Below are positions 1 through 8,274 of a stretch of DNA of 44,253 nucleotides, piece after piece; positions within the stretch are counted from its first letter, which is position 1; every line of letters begins with the position of its first letter. Below the pieces are notes generated by a model, which had not been told where the DNA came from, made no database searches, and worked only from the letters and a program-made list of their open reading frames with translations. The position numbers and the translations under genes are program-made. Where the stretch lies: positions 1 through 44,253 of the forward strand of contig SVEM01000015.1 in assembly GCA_015057375.1 (NCBI GenBank), written 5' to 3'. The DNA comes from Lachnospiraceae bacterium. Its GTDB lineage: Bacteria; Bacillota; Clostridia; Lachnospirales; Lachnospiraceae.

Positions 1-2
1 GT

Positions 3-1412
3 CAGTATGACGACTATCAAAAATATATTTTCTACGAAGAACCGCTGTCACCGGTGTCCGGCATCTGTACACGCCTGCCTGTCCTTTTATCCGAGTATCA
101 TTTTTACGGTGATGAGGATGTGCAGTCTTATTTTGATATTATTGAAAGTGTTCCTTCTTATTTTTCGGACATCATTTCATTTGAGCAGAAAAAGAAAGAG
201 CTCGGGCTGTTTATGTCTGCCGAAATGTGTAATGAAGTCATAACCGCCTGCACGGATTTTATAAATGGCAAAAATAATAATTATCTCCTGGAAACCTTTA
301 ATGAAAAAATTGCATCTGTTCCCGGAATCACCGCCGAGACTGCGGCCACATATTCGGCGAAAAATGAGCAGTATATAAATGACTATCTTATTCCTTCCTA
401 CGAAAAAATCATTTCGGCACTTAATGAGCTTGGGGAAGATGCCTCCCCGTCATATGGCCTCCTCGCACTTCCTGAAGGAAAGGATTATTACAGCAGACTT
501 CTTTACCAGAGCACCTGCTCCGACAAATCCCCGAAGCAGTGCTATGAGCTTTTGGAAAAGACTCTTTCGGGCTGCCGTTCATCTATATTAAAGGCCGTTA
601 TAAAAGATCCTGACCTATCCGACAAACTTGACAGCCTTGTCACTCCATTTTCCTCTCCCGAGGACATAATGCAACATCTTACGAACTGTATCACGCCGAC
701 ATTTCCGGTTACGGATAAAAGTCTTTGCTCCTACACAATAAAATATGTACATCCATCGCTCGAAAAATCCCTCAGCCCGGCAATGTACATAACACCTCCG
801 ATTGACACTATTTCCACGGACTCAATCTATATAAATAAAGCTTATACGGATGATGACTCAATGTTTACCACTCTTGCGCACGAGGGGTATCCGGGACATA
901 TGTATCAGACTCGCTATTTTATGTCCACAAATCCTCATCCTCTAAGACTCATGCTAAATTTTGCAGGTTACTGCGAGGGATGGGCGACCTATGCTGAAAT
1001 ATATTCCTATAACTACTGCGGCTACGACAAAAATGCTACTTCCGTACTGCAAAATGAAAAGCTGTCCTTACTTTGCCTCTACGCACTTGCCGATATAGGC
1101 GTGCATTATTACGGCTGGGAGCTTGAGGATACTATTTCTCTTCTTTCCGATAACGGAATAGATGATGTAGATGCTGCAAAAAATGTGCATCTTGCTGTGT
1201 CCGCCGAACCTGCTCTTTATCCGAAATATGTTGTTTCCTGCATTGAGCTTTTAAATATGTATAAATATGCCGAGTCAAAACTCGGCGGCAACTTTGATGA
1301 ACGTGATTTTCATAACTTTATCTTAAGTACCGGTCCTGCATGGTTTTCGCTTATAGAAAAAGAGCTGTGCACATGGATAAATATTGAGAAAAGCCATTAT
1401 CAAAAAAATTAA
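3..1412 (+). CDS. DUF885-family metallopeptidase-like protein (5' end outside window)
   Basis: The reading frame is open from base 3, so the gene begins upstream of the window and this is its C-terminal ~470 residues. The signature is LAHEGYPGHMYQ (bases about 873-908), which matches the HE-x4-H (HEAYPGH-like) motif of DUF885 proteins, a family with a thermolysin-like zinc-peptidase appearance. A downstream block with YCEGWATYAE, where the Glu would be the expected third metal ligand, supports the call. No signal peptide can be judged because the N-terminus is missing. The nearest possible internal start (GTG at 54) has no ribosome binding site and is not believed to be real. Peptidase activity and substrate are inferred only. 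Confidence 0.8.
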   Translation, partial: QYDDYQKYIFYEEPLSPVSGICTRLPVLLSEYHFYGDEDVQSYFDIIESVPSYFSDIISFEQKKKELGLFMSAEMCNEVITACTDFINGKNNNYLLETFNEKIASVPGITAETAATYSAKNEQYINDYLIPSYEKIISALNELGEDASPSYGLLALPEGKDYYSRLLYQSTCSDKSPKQCYELLEKTLSGCRSSILKAVIKDPDLSDKLDSLVTPFSSPEDIMQHLTNCITPTFPVTDKSLCSYTIKYVHPSLEKSLSPAMYITPPIDTISTDSIYINKAYTDDDSMFTTLAHEGYPGHMYQTRYFMSTNPHPLRLMLNFAGYCEGWATYAEIYSYNYCGYDKNATSVLQNEKLSLLCLYALADIGVHYYGWELEDTISLLSDNGIDDVDAAKNVHLAVSAEPALYPKYVVSCIELLNMYKYAESKLGGNFDERDFHNFILSTGPAWFSLIEKELCTWINIEKSHYQKN

Positions 1413-1454
1413 AAAAATATGTACTCATTTCCACTTTTTTTATAAACAATTTTG

Positions 1455-1482
1455 TTGATTTTCTTCATTTATTATGTATAAT
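1455..1482 (+). promoter_or_regulatory. Putative sigma-A promoter of pckA
   Basis: TATAAT at 1477-1482 preceded by TTGATT at 1455-1460 with a 16-nt spacer. It lies about 65 nt before the pckA start in an AT-rich gap. Predicted by eye only. Confidence 0.5.
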
Positions 1483-1496
1483 ATGGTATTAAGGAA

Positions 1497-1518
1497 TGAT
1501 ATGGCATATGGCATATCA
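1497..1518. promoter_or_regulatory. 22-bp near-palindrome in the pckA leader
   Basis: The sequence TGATATG-GCATATGG-CATATCA reads the same on both strands except for two G positions. It sits just downstream of the predicted transcription start and about 30 nt before the pckA ATG, where an operator or an mRNA hairpin would act. No regulator is assigned. Confidence 0.4.
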
Positions 1519-1547
1519 TAATATTAAAGAAAAGAGGTTATTACAAA

Positions 1548-3152
1548 ATGTCACAGATTGATTTAAGCAAGTATGGAATTACCGGAACTACTGAAATCGT
1601 TCACAATCCTTCTTATGACACTCTCTTTGCTGAAGAGACAAAGCCAGAGCTTGAAGGATTCGAAAAAGGTCAGGTTAGTGAACTTGGCGCTGTTAACGTT
1701 ATGACTGGTGTATACACAGGACGTTCTCCTAAAGACAAGTTCATCGTTGTTGATGAGAATTCTAAGGACACTGTATGGTGGACAACAGATGAGTACAAGA
1801 ACGACAATCATCCTGTATCAGAAGAAGCTTGGGCAGAGCTTAAGAAGATCGCTATTAACGAGCTTTCTAATAAGAGACTTTTCGTAGTAGACGCATTCTG
1901 CGGAGCTAACGCAGACACACGTATGTCAGTTCGTTTCATCGTTGAAGTAGCTTGGCAGGCACATTTCATTAAGAACATGTTTATCCAGCCTTCAGAGGAA
2001 GAGCTTGCTGCATTCGAGCCTGACTTCGTTGTTTACAACGCATCAAAGGCTAAAGTTGAGAACTACAAAGAGTTAGGACTTAACTCAGAGACAGCTGTTG
2101 TATTTAACATTACAAGCCGTGAGCAGGTTATCATCAATACATGGTACGGTGGAGAGATGAAGAAGGGTATCTTCTCAATGATGAACTACTATCTCCCACT
2201 TAAGGGTATTGCTTCAATGCACTGCTCAGCAAATACTGATATGGACGGAAAGAACACAGCAATCTTCTTCGGACTTTCAGGAACAGGAAAGACTACTCTT
2301 TCAACAGATCCTAAGCGTCTCCTCATCGGTGATGACGAGCATGGTTGGGATGACAACGGAGTATTCAACTTCGAGGGTGGATGCTACGCTAAGGTTATCA
2401 ACCTTGACAAAGATTCAGAGCCAGACATCTACAATGCTATCAGACGTGATGCTCTTCTTGAGAACGTTACACTTGATGCTGACGGAAAGATTGACTTTGA
2501 TGACAAGAGCGTAACAGAGAACACTCGTGTATCATATCCAATTAACCACATTGAGAACATTGTACGTCCTGTATCATCAGCTCCTGCTGCTAAAGATGTT
2601 ATCTTCCTTTCAGCAGATGCTTTCGGAGTACTTCCTCCGGTTTCAATTCTTACACCAGAGCAGACACAGTACTACTTCCTTTCAGGATTTACTGCTAAGC
2701 TTGCAGGTACAGAGCGTGGAATCACAGAGCCTACTCCTACATTCTCAGCTTGCTTCGGACAGGCATTCCTTGAGCTTCATCCTACAAAGTATGCTGAAGA
2801 GCTCGTTAAGAGAATGGAAAAGAGCGGAGCTAAAGCTTATCTTGTTAACACAGGATGGAACGGAACAGGAAAGAGAATCTCAATTAAAGATACTCGTGGA
2901 ATCATCGATGCTATCTTATCAGGAGATATCAACAATGTTCCTACAAAGAAGATTCCATTCTTCAACTTTGAGGTTCCTACAGAGCTTCCAGGTGTTGATA
3001 CTAACATCCTTGATCCTCGTGACACATACGCTGATGCAGCTGAGTGGGAAGCTAAAGCTAACGACCTTGCTTCACGTTTCGTTAAGAACTTCGCTAAATA
3101 CGAAGGAAATGAAGCTGGAAAAGCACTTGTTGCAGCAGGTCCTCAGTTATAA
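1548..3152 (+). CDS. pckA: Phosphoenolpyruvate carboxykinase (ATP)
   Basis: A 534-aa protein, the usual length for ATP-dependent PEPCK, which interconverts oxaloacetate + ATP and PEP + CO2 + ADP in the cytoplasm. In rumen and gut anaerobes it often runs in the carboxylating, energy-conserving direction; that direction is an inference here. Visible motifs are [11 protein letters not shown] near residue 56, the P-loop [13 protein letters not shown] near residue 245 and the metal-binding LIGDDEHGW about 20 residues later. Codon choice is visibly more biased than in neighbouring genes (for example CTT, GGA and GAG dominate), suggesting very high expression. The start ATG follows an AAAGAGG site. 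It is a single-gene unit with its own promoter and terminator. Confidence 0.97.
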   Translation: MSQIDLSKYGITGTTEIVHNPSYDTLFAEETKPELEGFEKGQVSELGAVNVMTGVYTGRSPKDKFIVVDENSKDTVWWTTDEYKNDNHPVSEEAWAELKKIAINELSNKRLFVVDAFCGANADTRMSVRFIVEVAWQAHFIKNMFIQPSEEELAAFEPDFVVYNASKAKVENYKELGLNSETAVVFNITSREQVIINTWYGGEMKKGIFSMMNYYLPLKGIASMHCSANTDMDGKNTAIFFGLSGTGKTTLSTDPKRLLIGDDEHGWDDNGVFNFEGGCYAKVINLDKDSEPDIYNAIRRDALLENVTLDADGKIDFDDKSVTENTRVSYPINHIENIVRPVSSAPAAKDVIFLSADAFGVLPPVSILTPEQTQYYFLSGFTAKLAGTERGITEPTPTFSACFGQAFLELHPTKYAEELVKRMEKSGAKAYLVNTGWNGTGKRISIKDTRGIIDAILSGDINNVPTKKIPFFNFEVPTELPGVDTNILDPRDTYADAAEWEAKANDLASRFVKNFAKYEGNEAGKALVAAGPQL

Positions 3153-3187
3153 TTAGAAATTTTACGATTAAGTAAATATATAGAATT

Positions 3188-3226
3188 GGCCTTCTATGAT
3201 GCGAATCATAGAAGGCCTTCTTTTTA
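3188..3226 (+). terminator. Rho-independent terminator of pckA
   Basis: A 13-bp stem (GGCCTTCTATGAT pairing with ATCATAGAAGGCC) closes a short loop and is followed by TTCTTTTT. Confidence 0.9.
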
Positions 3227-3265
3227 TAGTTTCTGATATGTTATTTGCTATTAAACCACTCTTTG

Positions 3266-3697
3266 TTACTCCTCCGCAGGTGTTCGAATAAATACCCACT
3301 CATCATATTGACCATTAAAAAAATCATCTCTGTCTTTATCGATTTTAATTACAAATTTTTCGGGCGAAAATTTACACTTCCCGCAAATTTCATATCTGGA
3401 AACACCTGATAACTTATCCCGCTCTATATAAATTAATACTTCATTAGTTCCATGAACAAAGCGAAATTTCACTCTGCATGTTTGATTATCGCAAATGATT
3501 TCTCCTTTAGGGCTATAATACTCATCGTCCTCCGGATTTACTACAAACCATGCCGAAGGATTTTCACAAACCCAGGTGGCAGCACCATAATCAAAAGGAC
3601 GCTTGCCATAATATAAGTCGTAATTGCACCCACTCATAACGAAAATTAATATAACAGACAAAACAACCATCAATATTTTGCGCAAATTTATCACCAT
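3266..3697 (-). CDS. Small putative lipoprotein of unknown function
   Basis: A protein of about 143 aa. A short basic start is followed by a hydrophobic stretch and a lipobox ending VMSGC near residue 24, so a lipid-anchored extracellular location is likely. The mature part is charged, has paired cysteines (CDNQTC; CGKC) and resembles no family I can name. The first ATG lies directly against its AAGAAGGG site, so the true start may be the GTG one codon downstream or the TTG at 3683-3685; this does not change the lipobox. It is transcribed convergently with pckA and divergently from the XRE gene at 3822. Confidence 0.65.
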   Translation of the reverse strand: MVINLRKILMVVLSVILIFVMSGCNYDLYYGKRPFDYGAATWVCENPSAWFVVNPEDDEYYSPKGEIICDNQTCRVKFRFVHGTNEVLIYIERDKLSGVSRYEICGKCKFSPEKFVIKIDKDRDDFFNGQYDEWVFIRTPAEE

Positions 3698-3756
3698 CCC
3701 TTCTTAGATTTTTATTTTACCATACCAGCCTAAGTCAAGCAATATTAGCCCATTAT

Positions 3757-3799
3757 GTTCTGATTTTGTTTATTTGAGAACATTCCGTTCTATTATAAT
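3757..3799. promoter_or_regulatory. Promoter with GTTC/GAAC repeats ahead of the XRE gene
   Basis: A -10 box TATAAT lies at 3794-3799. Immediately upstream GAACATTCCGTTC (3778-3790) forms a GAAC-N5-GTTC inverted repeat, and a further GTTC sits at 3757-3760, so that ATGTTCT and AGAACAT are also inversely repeated. This looks like a small-repressor operator, possibly autoregulatory. No -35 box is convincing. Confidence 0.4.
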
Positions 3800-3821
3800 C
3801 AAAAAGCTACGGGGTGATTTC

Positions 3822-4061
3822 ATGGCATATTATTCACGAATTCGCGATTTAAGAGAAGATAATGACCTGTCTCAGAAGGAACTGGCAAAGCATTTGCATG
3901 TAAGCCAGCGTTCTTATTCTCATTACGAAAACGGCGACAGAGCCATGCCAATAGATATACTGGAACGACTTGCCGCCTATTATAATACAAGTATGGATTA
4001 TCTTGTGGAAAGGACGGATGTAAAAAGACCGTATCCGCCTGCGAAAGATGTAAAAAATTAA
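3822..4061 (+). CDS. XRE-family helix-turn-helix regulator
   Basis: A 79-aa protein that is essentially one HTH_3 (Cro/CI) domain: LREDNDLSQKELAKHLHV is helix 1 to turn and SQRSYSHYENGDR is the recognition helix, followed by LERLAAYYNTSMDYLVER. The start is the ATG at 3822, preceded by GGGGTG; an in-frame upstream start at 3774 is not used because it overlaps the promoter. The short proline-rich tail has no recognised function. It probably represses its own promoter through the GAAC/GTTC repeats, and its other targets are unknown. The gene ends two bases before the convergent flavin reductase gene. Confidence 0.88.
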   Translation: MAYYSRIRDLREDNDLSQKELAKHLHVSQRSYSHYENGDRAMPIDILERLAAYYNTSMDYLVERTDVKRPYPPAKDVKN

Positions 4062-4062
4062 T

Positions 4063-4626
4063 CTATTTCTTCTTCACTGAATACCCGAAGCTCCCGAGCT
4101 TTTTCCCGAGCATAAAGTATTCTCCATGCGAATATGTCACTATTCCGGATGAATTTAACTCGAACTTTCCTTTATCGTTCATGTAAGCTTCATCTGCCCA
4201 TACATTCACAACTTCTGCGATGAACATGTCGTGACTTCCGAGTTCCTTTATTTCTTTGACCTTACACTCTATGTTGACAGGACTTTCTTCAATCATCGGA
4301 CACGAAACGTATTCTGCCTTTTTCTTGGTAAGGTTCATTTTCTTGAACTTATCGACATCTCTTCCGGACTTCACTCCGCACCAGTCGGCAGCTCTTACAA
4401 TCTTATCCGTCACAAGATTAATTACAAATTCTCCGCTGTCTTTTATGATGTCATAGGAATATCTCTCTTTTCTTACTGATATAGATACCATAGGCGGATT
4501 GGTGCATATAGTTCCGGCCCATGCAACCGTTATAATGTTGTCGCCCGCCTTTTTACTGCTGCAGCTTACCATGACAACCGGCAGCGGATAGAGCATATTT
4601 CCGGGTTTCCACATCTGTTTTGACAT
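4063..4626 (-). CDS. Flavin reductase-like FMN-binding split-barrel protein
   Basis: About 187 aa from the ATG at 4626, which follows AAAGAGG; a longer frame begins at 4668 but has no site. The protein resembles the flavin_Reduct (DIM6/NTAB) split-barrel family: an N-terminal PLPVVMVSC-type strand, TVAWAGTICTNPPMVSISVR as the FMN-binding core, and a later HDMFIAEVVNVWAD strand. Members bind FMN and act as NAD(P)H:flavin oxidoreductases or related redox partners; the physiological substrate here is unknown. It has its own promoter (TTGACG/TATAAT) divergent from the PurF paralogue at 4787. No riboswitch was seen. Confidence 0.85.
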   Translation of the reverse strand: MSKQMWKPGNMLYPLPVVMVSCSSKKAGDNIITVAWAGTICTNPPMVSISVRKERYSYDIIKDSGEFVINLVTDKIVRAADWCGVKSGRDVDKFKKMNLTKKKAEYVSCPMIEESPVNIECKVKEIKELGSHDMFIAEVVNVWADEAYMNDKGKFELNSSGIVTYSHGEYFMLGKKLGSFGYSVKKK

Positions 4627-4668
4627 ATGTTGTACCTCTTTTTCGAATATTAGATATTTTATAATCAT

Positions 4669-4696
4669 ATTATACGGGTTTTAGATTAACCGTCAA
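4669..4696 (-). promoter_or_regulatory. Promoter of the flavin reductase-like gene
   Basis: On the minus strand, TTGACG (4691-4696) and TATAAT (4669-4674) are separated by 16 nt, about 45 nt before the ATG. Confidence 0.6.
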
Positions 4697-4705
4697 GAAA
4701 GTTAA

Positions 4706-4734
4706 TTGAATTTGTCTATTATATGTAGTATAAT
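4706..4734 (+). promoter_or_regulatory. Promoter of the PurF paralogue
   Basis: TTGAAT (4706-4711), a 17-nt spacer and TATAAT (4729-4734) form a near-consensus promoter about 50 nt before the start codon. No purine riboswitch is visible in the short leader. Confidence 0.7.
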
Positions 4735-4786
4735 TGGAACGTTCGAAAATAATTAACTGCAAATATATAAAATCGGAGGCGTAACA

Positions 4787-6196
4787 ATGGGTGGCTTTTT
4801 TGGAGTAGCTTCAAAGGAAGACTGTGTATTTGATTTGTATTTTGGCACTGACTATCATTCACATCTCGGAACAAGACGCGGTGGTATGTTGGTCTATGAT
4901 GAGACAAAAGGATTTGACCGTGCTATACATAATATAGAAAATGCACCTTTTAGAACAAAGTTTGACAAAGAAGTTAATAAGATGAAAGGACATCTCGGCA
5001 TAGGCAGTATTTCAGATTATGAGCCGCAGCCGCTTCTTGTACGTTCTCATCACGGTTCATTTGCCATAACGACCATAAGCAAAATAAATAATGCTGATGA
5101 ACTTATCAAGATGCTTTTTGAAAATGGATGTTCTCATTTTCTTGAAATGAGCGGCGGTGAGATAAATGCTACCGAGCTTGTTATTGCACTTATTAATCAG
5201 AAAGAGAATCTCATTGACGGTATTCGTTATGCTTTAGAGCAGGTAGACGGTTCTCTGTCGCTTCTTCTTATGAACAGCCACGGCATCTATGTCGCTCGAG
5301 ACAAACACGGCCGTACTCCGGTTGTTATCGGAAAGAAGCATGACGGAATGTGTGCTGCTCTTGAGAACTTTTCATATAAGAATCTCGGATATAAGGATTA
5401 TAAAGAACTCGGCCCGGGAGAAATTGCAATAATGACAGAGAAGAATCTTGTTACTCTCGTCAATCCGGGCACGGACATGAAGATCTGTACCTTCTTGTGG
5501 GTATATTACGGTTATCCTGCGAGCTCATATGAAGGCATCAGCGTGGAAAAAATGCGATATAACTGCGGAAAGAAAATGGCTATGCGTGACACCGTAAAAC
5601 CTGACATTGTTGCAGGTGTTCCGGATTCAGGAACCGCACACGCTGTAGGATATTCGAACCAGTCCGGCATTCCGTTCTCACGTCCGTTCATAAAGTATAC
5701 ACCGACATGGCAGCGTTCATTTATGCCTACCATACAGACGAAGAGAAATCTTATTGCAAAGCTTAAGATGCTTGCCGTAGAAGATCTTATAAGAGATAAA
5801 AGCCTTCTTATAATAGATGACTCCATTGTACGAGGAACACAGCTTCGTGAGACTACAGAGTTCTTGTACGAAAGTGGTGCAAAAGAAGTTCACATAAGAC
5901 CTGCTTGTCCGCCACTTATTTTCTCATGCAAATACCTTAACTTCTCACGTTTGTCCTCAGAAATGGACCTTATAACAAGACGAGTTATTGCACGCCTTGA
6001 GAATGGCAACGTAACAGATGATGTACTTAAAGAGTATGCTGACCCTGATTCAGACAAATATAATCAGATGGTTGAGGAAATCCGCAAGGAGCTTCACTTT
6101 ACATCTCTTATGTTTAACCGTCTTGATGATATGCTTGATTCCGTCGGCATCGACAAATCTTGTTTGTGTACATACTGTTGGAATGGAAAAGAATAA
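4787..6196 (+). CDS. PurF-like amidophosphoribosyltransferase paralogue lacking the N-terminal Cys
   Basis: A 469-aa protein with the two-domain layout of PurF: an N-terminal Ntn-type glutaminase-like fold and a C-terminal phosphoribosyltransferase domain. The PRPP loop LLIIDDSIVRGTQ (residues 340-352) and the VPDSGTAHAVGY and MPTIQTKR segments match PurF. Four cysteines at 234, 381, 461 and 464 are placed like the [4Fe-4S] ligands of the Bacillus-type enzyme. The N-terminus is MGGFFGVAS instead of MCGIxG, so the catalytic Cys exposed after Met removal is absent; the nearest Cys is residue 13. By family knowledge such a protein should not hydrolyse glutamine. It may be ammonia-dependent or act on another substrate. 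The start is fixed by an upstream GGAGG. It stands alone rather than in a pur operon. Confidence 0.85.
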   Translation: MGGFFGVASKEDCVFDLYFGTDYHSHLGTRRGGMLVYDETKGFDRAIHNIENAPFRTKFDKEVNKMKGHLGIGSISDYEPQPLLVRSHHGSFAITTISKINNADELIKMLFENGCSHFLEMSGGEINATELVIALINQKENLIDGIRYALEQVDGSLSLLLMNSHGIYVARDKHGRTPVVIGKKHDGMCAALENFSYKNLGYKDYKELGPGEIAIMTEKNLVTLVNPGTDMKICTFLWVYYGYPASSYEGISVEKMRYNCGKKMAMRDTVKPDIVAGVPDSGTAHAVGYSNQSGIPFSRPFIKYTPTWQRSFMPTIQTKRNLIAKLKMLAVEDLIRDKSLLIIDDSIVRGTQLRETTEFLYESGAKEVHIRPACPPLIFSCKYLNFSRLSSEMDLITRRVIARLENGNVTDDVLKEYADPDSDKYNQMVEEIRKELHFTSLMFNRLDDMLDSVGIDKSCLCTYCWNGKE

Positions 6197-6230
6197 CATC
6201 TACTTTTTGTATAGTTTTTTTATCAAAATA

Positions 6231-6275
6231 ACAACAAATCCCGGTCTGCAGGAATCTGCAGCCGGGATTTGTTGT
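6231..6275. terminator. Strong hairpin between convergent genes
   Basis: CAACAAATCCCGG and CTGCAG pair with CTGCAG and CCGGGATTTGTTG around a GAAT loop. The T-rich tail is better on the minus side, so it serves at least the secreted-protein gene at 6379 and probably the PurF-like gene too. Confidence 0.75.
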
Positions 6276-6378
6276 CTCTGAATACTACAATTAGTAACTA
6301 TCCCCATAATTAGTAATTGTCTGTATATCTTTTATTTGTTTAATGCGTATAGTTATAAGATGCATTTTATAGATACCG

Positions 6379-6813
6379 TTAATATACATGTTCCACGCTA
6401 TTGAATGCGATTTGTTCGTCAACGCCGTTGCGGGTAATAACAGCAACTATTCTGACACGGTATCTTCCATGAGTAAAGAGTCCGTAAACGTCTTCAAATT
6501 CCGCCATTTTACCATTTTCAGTTACTTTCCAGTTCTGCACCCGTTCCCAGGATGAAGTACTTGTATTATACCTTTGAAGCTTCACAGTCATAACCACCTT
6601 AGTAGTTCCATTTACTCCTGCTACGCCAGCACTAATACTTGCTGCTCCATATGCAGAAATAGTGAATGTCACATCTGCCGTAAGAAGATTATCACTACGA
6701 GCATCTATTTGCCCCTCACGCTCAATATCTGTGGCACCTGCATAATTACAGTTAAATACTGTAGCAATAATCATCAAAACACATACAATGCGTCTTATGT
6801 ACTTTTTAGGCAT
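6379..6813 (-). CDS. Small secreted protein, DUF6147-like
   Basis: About 144 aa from the ATG at 6813, which lies 8 nt after an AGGAGG site. There is a basic start, a hydrophobic core and an AGA cleavage site near residue 27, which is a classical Sec signal peptide. The mature part is beta-rich (TKVVMTVKLQRYNTSTSSWE, then W-x-VTENG and GRYRVRIVAVITRNG) and reminds me of the small extracellular DUF6147 family of Lachnospiraceae; this assignment is from memory. No catalytic residues stand out. It lies just downstream of the ECF sigma/anti-sigma pair on the same strand, so it could be part of that regulon. Confidence 0.7.
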   Translation of the reverse strand: MPKKYIRRIVCVLMIIATVFNCNYAGATDIEREGQIDARSDNLLTADVTFTISAYGAASISAGVAGVNGTTKVVMTVKLQRYNTSTSSWERVQNWKVTENGKMAEFEDVYGLFTHGRYRVRIVAVITRNGVDEQIAFNSVEHVY

Positions 6814-6906
6814 CAATATATCCTCCTTTCTTTCGTTCTATATATATAAACGATTGAAAAGAGGATTTCCTGACAAAAACTTTTAACTTAGTACAAATTG
6901 GGCTAT

Positions 6907-7608
6907 TTATTCATATAAACTGTTTGCCATTGAAATTACATCATCTATATATGAATCATTCGTCACTTCTATCACATGCTTATATGATACATCTTCCCAC
7001 TCTACCCATGTGTGGATAGGATCGGTATAACAATAACCTTTATATCCCGCTATCATAATATCCGCTATTCGCTCATATGTTGCATCCTCTAATACAGCTG
7101 CATTATGTCCTATCACCGTTCTAATATATGTAATTTCTTCTTTAACATTCTTATTATTCCATACCACTAGTCTTCTAACATTTTCCCTATTAACCACCAC
7201 CTCAAACCCTTCCGGCACATTCAGCGGAACATCCCTGACAATCGTCTTGGGCTCCATATGCTCCGTAGTGGTAAGCTCAGTATATGTCTTATGATTGACC
7301 TCGCTGTCGGCAAAGAATGATACAATCGTTTTCCATGGATTAATACCAAATACCTTTGCACTGACCTCATTAGCCGCATACAAGCTGAATATAATGGCAG
7401 CAAAAATCGCAACATATCTTACGACGTAGCCAAGCATCAGGCGAGGTCCGAAGTACTTCTCGCTCCACAGCATTTTCTTAAGTCTTTTCTTATACCGGCG
7501 GGAATATACATGGTCATAACCGGGCATTTCTTCAAGAATTATGCTGTTCATTTCCGTGTTAACATAAGCTAACAACAATTCTCTAATATCATTTTCAGAA
7601 TATTCCAT
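6907..7608 (-). CDS. Membrane-anchored DUF4367-like putative anti-sigma factor
   Basis: 233 aa, translated from an ATG that follows GGAGATG and overlaps the end of the ECF sigma gene by 14 nt, so the two are translationally coupled. The first ~70 residues are charged and cytoplasmic, one transmembrane helix lies at about 67-83 (YVAIFAAIIFSLYAANEV), and the remaining ~150 residues are predicted outside. The C-terminal block (VPEGFEVV ... W-x-EW-x-D) resembles DUF4367. There is no zinc-binding HxxxCxxC motif of the ZAS class. Role by context: membrane-bound antagonist of the sigma factor, responding to an unknown envelope signal. Confidence 0.7.
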   Translation of the reverse strand: MEYSENDIRELLLAYVNTEMNSIILEEMPGYDHVYSRRYKKRLKKMLWSEKYFGPRLMLGYVVRYVAIFAAIIFSLYAANEVSAKVFGINPWKTIVSFFADSEVNHKTYTELTTTEHMEPKTIVRDVPLNVPEGFEVVVNRENVRRLVVWNNKNVKEEITYIRTVIGHNAAVLEDATYERIADIMIAGYKGYCYTDPIHTWVEWEDVSYKHVIEVTNDSYIDDVISMANSLYE

Positions 7609-8131
7609 CGTGCTTCATCTCCTTCAAATGAAGTCTGCCTCGGTGCAGTCTTTGCCAGACCGTATCTTCGCTTATCCCAAGCAGCTCTGCAATTTCCTTT
7701 GCCGAAAGCTCATTCACGTAATGCAGTATTAACACGTCCCTGAACTTCTTTGGAAGCTTATTCAGGGATTCACATAGTTCAACAGTCTCGATATTTTCAT
7801 CATTTGTCTCTACATATGTTTCCAATTCTGATTGTGAAATCAACTGCTCTACCTTTTGAATATTCCATTTTTTCCTGCAAAAGTCGATTGTCGTTCTTTC
7901 GACCACGGTAAGAATCAGCTTCTTTGTTTCATTAGACGAAACTTTCTTGAATATATGTATGTTTCGGATTATCTTTTCCCATGATTGTAACTCTATATCT
8001 TCGGCATCATGGACATTCTCAACCATATTATAAGCATGCGCATACATCAGCTTATGATATTCCTCGTATAAAAGCTCTATCTTCCTTTTATCCTCGGGAG
8101 AATCGGCCATTGCCAGCAATATTGATAACAT
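7595..8131 (-). CDS. ECF-type RNA polymerase sigma factor
   Basis: 178 aa. Region sigma-2 (about residues 18-85) is recognisable by LLYEEYHKLMYAHAYNM and VHDAEDIELQSWEKII; region sigma-4 (about 118-172) by LPKKFRDVLILHYVNELSAKEIAELLGIS, then a HTH with TVWQRLHRGRLHLKEM. The start follows AAAGGAG by 8 nt. It overlaps the membrane protein encoded at 6907-7608, the classic ECF sigma/anti-sigma arrangement. Its target promoters are not known; autoregulation would be usual for the family. Confidence 0.92.
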   Translation of the reverse strand: MLSILLAMADSPEDKRKIELLYEEYHKLMYAHAYNMVENVHDAEDIELQSWEKIIRNIHIFKKVSSNETKKLILTVVERTTIDFCRKKWNIQKVEQLISQSELETYVETNDENIETVELCESLNKLPKKFRDVLILHYVNELSAKEIAELLGISEDTVWQRLHRGRLHLKEMKHDGIF

Positions 8132-8166
8132 ACATTTTTCTCCTTTGTAAAAATGATACTATTATT

Positions 8167-8274
8167 CTACTCTGTTTTCACAAATGTACCAAGTAAAGAA
8201 TATATTCCTGCAACTTCCTCCTGCGACAGACCACAGTTGGTTCTTAATTTATAAAGTTTATCTGCTAATATCAT
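8167..8274 (-). pseudogene. Truncated XRE-type HTH remnant
   Basis: A 35-codon frame starting at an ATG with a good AAAGGG site. It begins MILADKLYKLRTNCGLSQEEVAG, the typical first helices of an HTH_3 regulator, and then continues as unrelated sequence to a stop. The recognition helix and the rest of the domain are missing, so it reads as a broken 5' piece of a regulator gene rather than a functional protein. It borders a region (about 8400-8480) with another protein-like scrap. Confidence 0.45.

Noticed and set aside
2527-3156. Long open frame (209 codons) on the same strand inside pckA
   Set aside because: It is a shadow frame of the strongly codon-biased pckA gene; its composition (Leu/Ser/Gln-rich) is not protein-like and it has no ribosome binding site.
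4735-4786. Purine riboswitch or PurR box ahead of the PurF paralogue
   Set aside because: The leader is about 45 nt, too short for a purine aptamer, and no PurBox-like repeat was seen.
6281-6330. Direct repeat of ATTAGTAA in the gap after the PurF-like gene
   Set aside because: Two copies of an 8-bp AT-rich word are expected by chance; no further copies or array.
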